From positions 5,456-43,287 of the forward strand of contig JAIDSL010000204.1 of the NCBI GenBank assembly GCA_029061255.1: a stretch of 37,832 bases of DNA, in the 5' to 3' direction. Below, piece after piece: positions 33,187 to 37,832 of the stretch (positions are counted from its first letter, which is position 1; the number at the start of each line of letters is the position of its first letter). The stretch comes from Muribaculaceae bacterium. GTDB taxonomy: Bacteria; Bacteroidota; Bacteroidia; Bacteroidales; Muribaculaceae. The notes below the pieces were generated by a model that saw only the letters and a program-made list of their open reading frames with translations, did not search any database and was not told the DNA's origin. The position numbers were made by a program, and so were the translations under genes.

Positions 33187-34881
33187 TTATTTCTTGGCTG
33201 GAATCTTGAGTTCGGCTCCGGCGCGTATGGCGTCGCTCTTCATTCCGTTGGCCTTCTTGATGGCTTCTACCGTGACGCCATATTTCTTGGCTATGCGTCC
33301 AAGGTTCTCACCGCTTTTGATGGTATGCACGGTCTGTTTTGATTTCTTTGCCGTGGAAGCCTTTGCAGTGCTCTTTTTAGTGGAGTTTTGGGCGGTCTCC
33401 TTTTTCTTGCTGTTTTTAGTGGGTGCGGCTGCAGGGGTCTCTTTCTTCTGCTGTGCCTGGGTCTGCTGCTGGGTCTCGGCAACCGCGTTGGTGGCTGCGA
33501 TCATGTTGGCAGTGGCTTGTTCCCTTGCGGTGGCAGCCTTGTCGGGGGCGACATTGTTGATTGTCAGCACTTGCCCCACTCTCACGGCATTTCTCCTCAG
33601 GTTGTTGGCGCTGCGGATGTCGGCGGGCTGCACTCCATATTTGTCGGCGATCGAAGACAATGTCTCGCCCGCCACGACTTTGTGGGAGACAGTGGTGGTG
33701 GCAACGGGAGCAGTTGCTTCAGCAATGTCCTGGTCGATGGCATCTTCAGAAGCGAGCAGCGGTGCTTCCTCGGTGGCCTTGCCGGGCTGTGCCGTTGTGC
33801 GACGGCGGTATTTGTCTGCCTGATAGCCTACGATCTGGTCGTGGCTCATAAGGTAGGCATGGATTTGCTTGGAGGGTAGCACAAGCATGTAGGCACGTTC
33901 CGGGGTGCCGGGAATCACGTCTTCCCTGTATTGGGGGTTGAGTATGCGTAGCTCCTCCTTGGGGATGGCAAGCACGGCCTCGATCTGGTCAAAGTGTATG
34001 CGCTCGGCCACGCCGACAGTGTCAGTGACGAGAGGTTTCGTCGGGAGCACCTGGCTGATGTTGTGCTTCGGGTAATATGTCATCACATAGTTGGCTGCGA
34101 TAAACATCGGGACGTATCCCCGGGTCTCCTCAGGGAGATATGGATATATTTTCCAGAAGTCTGACTTCGACACGTCGCCGCCTGCGCGGCGTATGGCTTT
34201 ATTGACAGTGCTCGGGCCGCAGTTGTAGGCTGCGATGGCAAGGCTCCAGTCGCCGTAGGTGTCAAAAAGTTGCTTCAGTAGGTCGGCGGCAGCTTCGGAA
34301 GATGCGTATGGGTCGCGGCGTTCGTCTACGAGGCTGTTGCACTCAAGTCCGAGTCCCTTTCCGGTGGCGAGCATCAGTTGCCAGAGCCCGGTGGCGCCAT
34401 GCTTGCTTACGGCGTTTGGGTCGAGGGCAGACTCTATCACCGGGAGATACTTCAGTTCCTGCGGCAGACCGCGCTCCTCAAGCGCCTGCTCGAAAATGGG
34501 CATATAATAGAGGCTGAGCCCGAGTACGGCAGCCACCTGCGGGCGTCCGTTTTTCGTGTATCGGTCTATGTATTGCCTTACGATTGAGTTGAATGGCATC
34601 TCAATTACAGTCGGCATCGACGCAAGGCGCTGCTTGATCACTTCGTCGGGAGTGTCAACGTCTTTCTTGCTTGAGTAGCTGTCGTCAGTGGCTGTATAGT
34701 TGCGTATAAACCATCCTTCGAGCAGCTTCTGGGTGTCTTGTTCGAATGTCTCCGGGAATACTACCGCGTCGTCGGTGATCGAAGTCTTCAGGTTCATCAC
34801 GTTGGGGTTGGCGGCATCGGCGGTTGTCGTTGCTGCGGAAGCTGTGAGAAGCGCTATGGTAAGGAATATCGTTTTTTTCAT
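33187..34881 (-). CDS. Membrane-bound lytic murein transglycosylase with two LysM domains (MltD-like)
   Basis: A 564-residue protein. A Sec signal (1-23, ends ADA) is followed by an SLT lysozyme-like domain (about 130-290) with catalytic Glu150 in LPVIESALDP, GATGLWQLM and AIAAYNCGP. Two LysM peptidoglycan-binding modules lie at about 395-440 and 519-562 (HKVVAGETLSSIADKYGV and HTIKSGENLGRIAKKYGV), separated by a Lys/Thr/Ala/Gln-rich linker. It cleaves glycan strands of murein in the periplasm. There is no lipobox Cys, so it is probably soluble. It is followed by the ABC gene after 12 bp. Confidence 0.93.
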   Translation of the reverse strand: MKKTIFLTIALLTASAATTTADAANPNVMNLKTSITDDAVVFPETFEQDTQKLLEGWFIRNYTATDDSYSSKKDVDTPDEVIKQRLASMPTVIEMPFNSIVRQYIDRYTKNGRPQVAAVLGLSLYYMPIFEQALEERGLPQELKYLPVIESALDPNAVSKHGATGLWQLMLATGKGLGLECNSLVDERRDPYASSEAAADLLKQLFDTYGDWSLAIAAYNCGPSTVNKAIRRAGGDVSKSDFWKIYPYLPEETRGYVPMFIAANYVMTYYPKHNISQVLPTKPLVTDTVGVAERIHFDQIEAVLAIPKEELRILNPQYREDVIPGTPERAYMLVLPSKQIHAYLMSHDQIVGYQADKYRRRTTAQPGKATEEAPLLASEDAIDQDIAEATAPVATTTVSHKVVAGETLSSIADKYGVQPADIRSANNLRRNAVRVGQVLTINNVAPDKAATAREQATANMIAATNAVAETQQQTQAQQKKETPAAAPTKNSKKKETAQNSTKKSTAKASTAKKSKQTVHTIKSGENLGRIAKKYGVTVEAIKKANGMKSDAIRAGAELKIPAKK

Positions 34882-34892
34882 ATGTCGGTTTG

Positions 34893-35624
34893 TTAGAAAG
34901 TGAAGGCCCAGTTGAGCCCTATGGCGTATTTCCGGGTGTGCGGGTCGGTGTAAAATCCGGGGGAGATGTCCATCGTCAGGTCCGGGCTGATGTCGAAGTG
35001 AGCCAATTGGGCATCCACATAGGCATCTACGATAGCAATCAGATAGACGCCTACCATGCAGATTATACAGAGGTCGCGGTTTCGCCGGTAGAAATTTTTG
35101 CGTGTCTGAAGCACTGACTTGAGCCAGTTCTTGTCGAGCGAAGACTCGTCGGTGTTGGGAGGGAAGAAGTTCATGTACGACTTTTTGTCAGGGTCGCCGC
35201 TCATGAGGTCCATATATCCGTTTGAGTAGTCTTGATATTGGGTGTTGTTCCAACTCATGCCGTATCCGAGTCCCATGAATCCTGCCACCACGATGGGGAG
35301 TTTCCAGTATCGCCGGTTGTATATCTGTCCGAGCCCGGGGAATAGCGCCGACATCCACACCGCCCTTGTAGGGTCGGGGTTGAATATCTTCTTGCCGTCG
35401 AATCCGTAGGGATAGTCGTCGGCTACGACTACGGTGTGTCCCTCCTCCTCGGTCATTTCAGCATCGATGGGTGTCTTCACCAGGAGTTCGGCGTCTACGA
35501 TCGAGTCGCCCGGCAGGGGGAGTATGTCAGGGTCCGGATCCTGCGCATATGCGGCAAAAGCTCCGCACAGTGTTGCGAGCACCGTAAGGGCAAGGAGTCG
35601 GATTAGGCTGACGGGTATCTTCAT
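34893..35624 (-). CDS. DUF5683-family protein
   Basis: A 243-residue protein with a signal peptide (1-27, ends AYA) and the conserved block AVWMSALFPGLGQIYNRRYWKLP followed by a hydrophobic helix and NTQYQDYSNGY. This family is commonly found directly after parB in Bacteroidetes. Its function is unknown; the signal and the hydrophobic block suggest an envelope protein. Its ATG overlaps the parB stop by 4 bp (ATGA), implying translational coupling. Confidence 0.85.
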   Translation of the reverse strand: MKIPVSLIRLLALTVLATLCGAFAAYAQDPDPDILPLPGDSIVDAELLVKTPIDAEMTEEEGHTVVVADDYPYGFDGKKIFNPDPTRAVWMSALFPGLGQIYNRRYWKLPIVVAGFMGLGYGMSWNNTQYQDYSNGYMDLMSGDPDKKSYMNFFPPNTDESSLDKNWLKSVLQTRKNFYRRNRDLCIICMVGVYLIAIVDAYVDAQLAHFDISPDLTMDISPGFYTDPHTRKYAIGLNWAFTF

Positions 35625-36499
35625 TTCTTGATGTTTTCAAATGCTCCTACGAGTTGCATCAGCTGCTCGTCGTTGTCGAATTTCAGTGTTATGCTTCCTT
35701 TTCCGCTCGCGTTGCGTGAGAATTTCACGGGAGTGGGGAAGTATTGCTGCAGGTCGCGCACGAAGAAATCATAATCGTGGCTTTGCGTGCTTTCGGGCTT
35801 CTTCGGGGTCATGTCGATGGCATTTGCCTCAGCCGCCTCGCGTGCGAGCTTCTCCACCATCCTCACGCTGAGCCCTTCCTTGAGTATCTGCTTGAAGATC
35901 TTGAGCTGCAGCTTGGGGTCGTCGATCGAGAGGAGAGCGCGGGCATGCCCCATGTCGAGCCGACGGTCGCGCAAGGCTATCTGGATCTCGGCAGGGAGCT
36001 TGAGCAGGCGCAGGTGGTTGGTGATTACGGAGCGTGATTTTCCCACCCTCTCGCTCAGGCGCTCCTGTGTGAGGTCGTAGGTGTCGAGCAGTTTTTTGAA
36101 AGCCAGTGCCACCTCGATTGCGTTGAGGTCTTCGCGCTGGATGTTCTCGATAAGTGCCATCTCGGTCACTTCCGAATCGGAAGCCGTGCGCACATATGCG
36201 GGCACTGTGAGGAGCCCTGCGCGTTGGGCGGCACGCCAGCGGCGTTCGCCGGCTATGATCTGGTATCTGCCGTCGGGTGCGTCGCGGAGCGACAGGGGCT
36301 GGATGATGCCCAGTTCGCGTATGGATGCCGCCAGTTCGTCGATCCCTTCGTCGGAGAATGAACGTCGGGGCTGGTCGGGGTTCGGGGAGATGAGGTCTAT
36401 GTCGATTTCGGATATGGCACTGCTTCCGTCGGTTCTCACTTCAGAGATTCCGATCAGGGAGTCGAGTCCGCGTCCGAGGGCATTGCGTCGTATTGCCAT
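35621..36499 (-). CDS. parB: Chromosome partitioning protein ParB
   Basis: A 292-residue protein with the ParB/Spo0J layout: N-terminal LGRGLDSLIG for contact with ParA, CTP-binding core with AGERRWRAAQRAGL and ENIQREDLN, a helix-turn-helix (LTQERLSERVGKSRSVITNHLRLLKLP) and a C-terminal dimerisation part. It loads on parS near the origin and works with ParA. No parS-like site was recognised by eye in the window. Confidence 0.96.
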   Translation of the reverse strand: MAIRRNALGRGLDSLIGISEVRTDGSSAISEIDIDLISPNPDQPRRSFSDEGIDELAASIRELGIIQPLSLRDAPDGRYQIIAGERRWRAAQRAGLLTVPAYVRTASDSEVTEMALIENIQREDLNAIEVALAFKKLLDTYDLTQERLSERVGKSRSVITNHLRLLKLPAEIQIALRDRRLDMGHARALLSIDDPKLQLKIFKQILKEGLSVRMVEKLAREAAEANAIDMTPKKPESTQSHDYDFFVRDLQQYFPTPVKFSRNASGKGSITLKFDNDEQLMQLVGAFENIKK

Positions 36500-36511
36500 T
36501 TTGAATTATAT

Positions 36512-37297
36512 TCAGGATCGTTGGTGGTTTTTCTTGCGGTTGCGGGCAGTCAGCTCCTTAGCGAGCTGCACATAGGCAATCGCGCCGCGTGAATCAGGGT
36601 CGTAGAGTATCACCGGGAGTCCGTGGCTCGGCGACTCGGAGAGCTTGATATTGCGCGGGATGACGGTGCTGAACACCATGTCGCCGAAGTGCCCCTTCAG
36701 CTCCTCGAAGATCTGGTTGGCGAGGCGGAGGCGGGCGTCATACATGGTCAGCAGGAATCCTTCGATCTCAAGGGTCGGTTTCAGTCGGCTCTTGATGATG
36801 CGGATGGTGTTGAGGAGCTGGGATATGCCCTCGAGGGCAAAATATTCCGACTGTACGGGGATGATCACCGAGTCGGCGGCCGTGAGGGCGTTGACGGTGA
36901 TTATTCCCAACGATGGGGAGCAGTCTATTAGGATGTAATCATATTTGTCCTTGATAGGGGAGAGCACCCGCAGGAGCGCCTTTTCGCGTTCACGGCGGTT
37001 CATGAGCTCCACTTCGGCACCGACGAGATCGATGCGTGAGCAGATCACGTCAAGCCCCTCGATGTCGGAGTTGACGATGCTGTCGAGGATTGGATAGTCG
37101 TCGACGATGCACTCATATATGGAAGCCGGGGCTTGATTGCCGTCAAGACCGAGACCTGAAGTGGCATTAGCCTGAGGGTCAGCGTCTACAAGGAGCACTT
37201 TTTTCCCCTCGACGGCGAGGCAAGCGCCGAGGTTGAAGGCGGTCGTGGTCTTTCCCACTCCACCCTTCTGGTTTGCTATTGCTATAATCTTACCCAT
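36512..37297 (-). CDS. parA: Chromosome partitioning ATPase ParA
   Basis: A 261-residue protein. The deviant Walker A KGGVGKTTT begins at residue 11, and DADPQANAT and DYILIDCSPSLG follow. The frame is open 23 codons further upstream, but MGKIIAIANQKGGVG is the family start. It ends 12 bp before parB. It is the first gene of a five-gene operon parA-parB-DUF5683-transglycosylase-ABC exporter. Confidence 0.96.
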   Translation of the reverse strand: MGKIIAIANQKGGVGKTTTAFNLGACLAVEGKKVLLVDADPQANATSGLGLDGNQAPASIYECIVDDYPILDSIVNSDIEGLDVICSRIDLVGAEVELMNRREREKALLRVLSPIKDKYDYILIDCSPSLGIITVNALTAADSVIIPVQSEYFALEGISQLLNTIRIIKSRLKPTLEIEGFLLTMYDARLRLANQIFEELKGHFGDMVFSTVIPRNIKLSESPSHGLPVILYDPDSRGAIAYVQLAKELTARNRKKNHQRS

Positions 37298-37410
37298 GAT
37301 TGTAATATATAAGCTATGCAGTCGGCTGCATGGCAGTCGACACCTTAGAAAATGCAAAATAAACAAAAATTACCGATATTTCCCAATTTTCCCAAAGCTT
37401 TTTACAACCA

Positions 37411-37479
37411 TTAACATTTAAAAACAGCAATCGCCACCATTATGGTGGCGATAAACCCAATTATTATGTATTCTACCAT
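37411..37479 (-). CDS. Tiny hydrophobic peptide, 22 residues, copy 1
   Basis: An ATG-to-TAA frame that begins MVEYIIIGFIA and ends AIAVFKC. A second frame at 37649-37732 starts with the same 11 residues and has the same AIAVF. The DNA in the centre is also a perfect 10-bp hairpin (37430-37452). It might be a small membrane peptide or only part of a repeat. Confidence 0.4.
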   Translation of the reverse strand: MVEYIIIGFIATIMVAIAVFKC

Positions 37480-37487
37480 ATCATAAA

Positions 37488-37651
37488 CTCTTTACTCGAT
37501 ACTCTTTACTCTTTACTCTTTACTCCTTACTCAATACTTTTTACTCCTTACTCCATACTTCATACTGCGAGCAAAGCTCGCCGATACTGAGGCAAAGCCT
37601 CCGATACTGCGAAGCTCTGCTTCGCCGATACTTTGAAGCCATCAGGCTTCA
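37488..37651. repeat. Modular hairpin repeats with CGATACT linkers and TTTACTC runs
   Basis: After a run of ACTCTTTACT-type units (37488-37560) come four hairpins with loops of 3-4 bases: GCGAGC/GCTCGC (37567-37581), GAGGC/GCCTC (37589-37601), GCGAAGC/GCTTCGC (37609-37625) and TGAAGCC/GGCTTCA (37634-37651), each separated by CGATACT. This is the reverse orientation of the module at 21671-21777. Confidence 0.75.
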
Positions 37652-37732
37652 CCCTTTTTCTTTGCGCCGTATAAAAACAGCAATCGCCGCCAAAAAGGCG
37701 GCGATAAACCCTATTATTATGTATTCTACCAT
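37649..37732 (-). CDS. Tiny hydrophobic peptide, 27 residues, copy 2
   Basis: An ATG-to-TGA frame that begins MVEYIIIGFIAAFLAAIAVF and ends in a basic tail RRKEKG, the layout of a single-helix membrane peptide with positive-inside tail. It is a paralogue of 37411-37479. Its stop overlaps the last hairpin of the repeat block. Confidence 0.45.
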   Translation of the reverse strand: MVEYIIIGFIAAFLAAIAVFIRRKEKG

Positions 37733-37812
37733 TATCCGTTGTCCATTATCCGTTGTCCGTTGTCAGTTATGGGAGGAGGGTGTTGCAGAACTATATTCTC
37801 CGCATCTTGTAG

Positions 37813-37832
37813 GGACGCACGGCTCGTGCGTC
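37813..37832. repeat. GGACGCACG palindromic repeat, cut by window end
   Basis: GGACGCACG, 3-base loop, then CGTGCGTC at the last base of the window. Same family as 2254-2274. Confidence 0.6.

Overview
The window looks like a chromosomal segment of a gut-type Bacteroidales bacterium, possibly a Muribaculaceae relative. The evidence is the order parA-parB-DUF5683-LysM transglycosylase, repeated TAnnTTTG promoter boxes of the Bacteroidetes sigma type, weak Shine-Dalgarno signals, and many short dispersed hairpin repeats between genes. The family-level placement is an inference.

Region 1 (1-2312) has no convincing protein gene. It holds the end of a CRISPR array (1-361, continuing out of the window on the left), a two-repeat CRISPR remnant (1560-1664), and a flank of about 440 bp that follows both arrays at a constant offset of 1303 bp. 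The flank carries an iterated inverted motif, TTTTCGCAAATG, at fixed spacing.

Region 2 (2313-17351) is a nine-gene minus-strand cluster. In transcription order it encodes an SPFH-domain protein with four zinc ribbons, a four-helix membrane protein, a membrane-anchored coiled-coil protein, two paralogous helical proteins, a beta-helix (bactofilin-like) protein, a perfect 15-bp hairpin likely to be a terminator, a membrane-anchored VWA protein, a tubulin/FtsZ-like GTPase, and a 1095-residue membrane protein with an intact papain-type Cys-His-Asn triad. The domain mix suggests a membrane-associated cytoskeletal or scaffold machine with a protease output. It is the best candidate here for an undescribed system.

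Region 3 (17352-20675) has a probable non-coding transcript (promoter box near 17655, terminator at 18109-18153). After it comes a plus-strand operon: a Csx1/Csx2-type CARF-HEPN ribonuclease, a small two-helix membrane protein, and a 125-residue protein that may be a Csx15/Csx20-like accessory factor. No cas1, cas2 or type III effector gene is present in the window.

Region 4 (20753-24602) holds a membrane-anchored coiled-coil protein, a 52-residue small protein, a KduI isomerase with an unexpected signal peptide, and an orphan galactitol-type PTS EIIC permease.

Region 5 (25024-37297) is mostly housekeeping: pfkA, polA (with a degenerate proofreading domain), a polyprenyl synthetase, a PurN fused to a C-terminal CD225/dispanin membrane domain, then the parA-parB-DUF5683-LysM transglycosylase-ABC exporter operon. 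The right edge has modular hairpin repeats and two tiny paralogous membrane-peptide ORFs.
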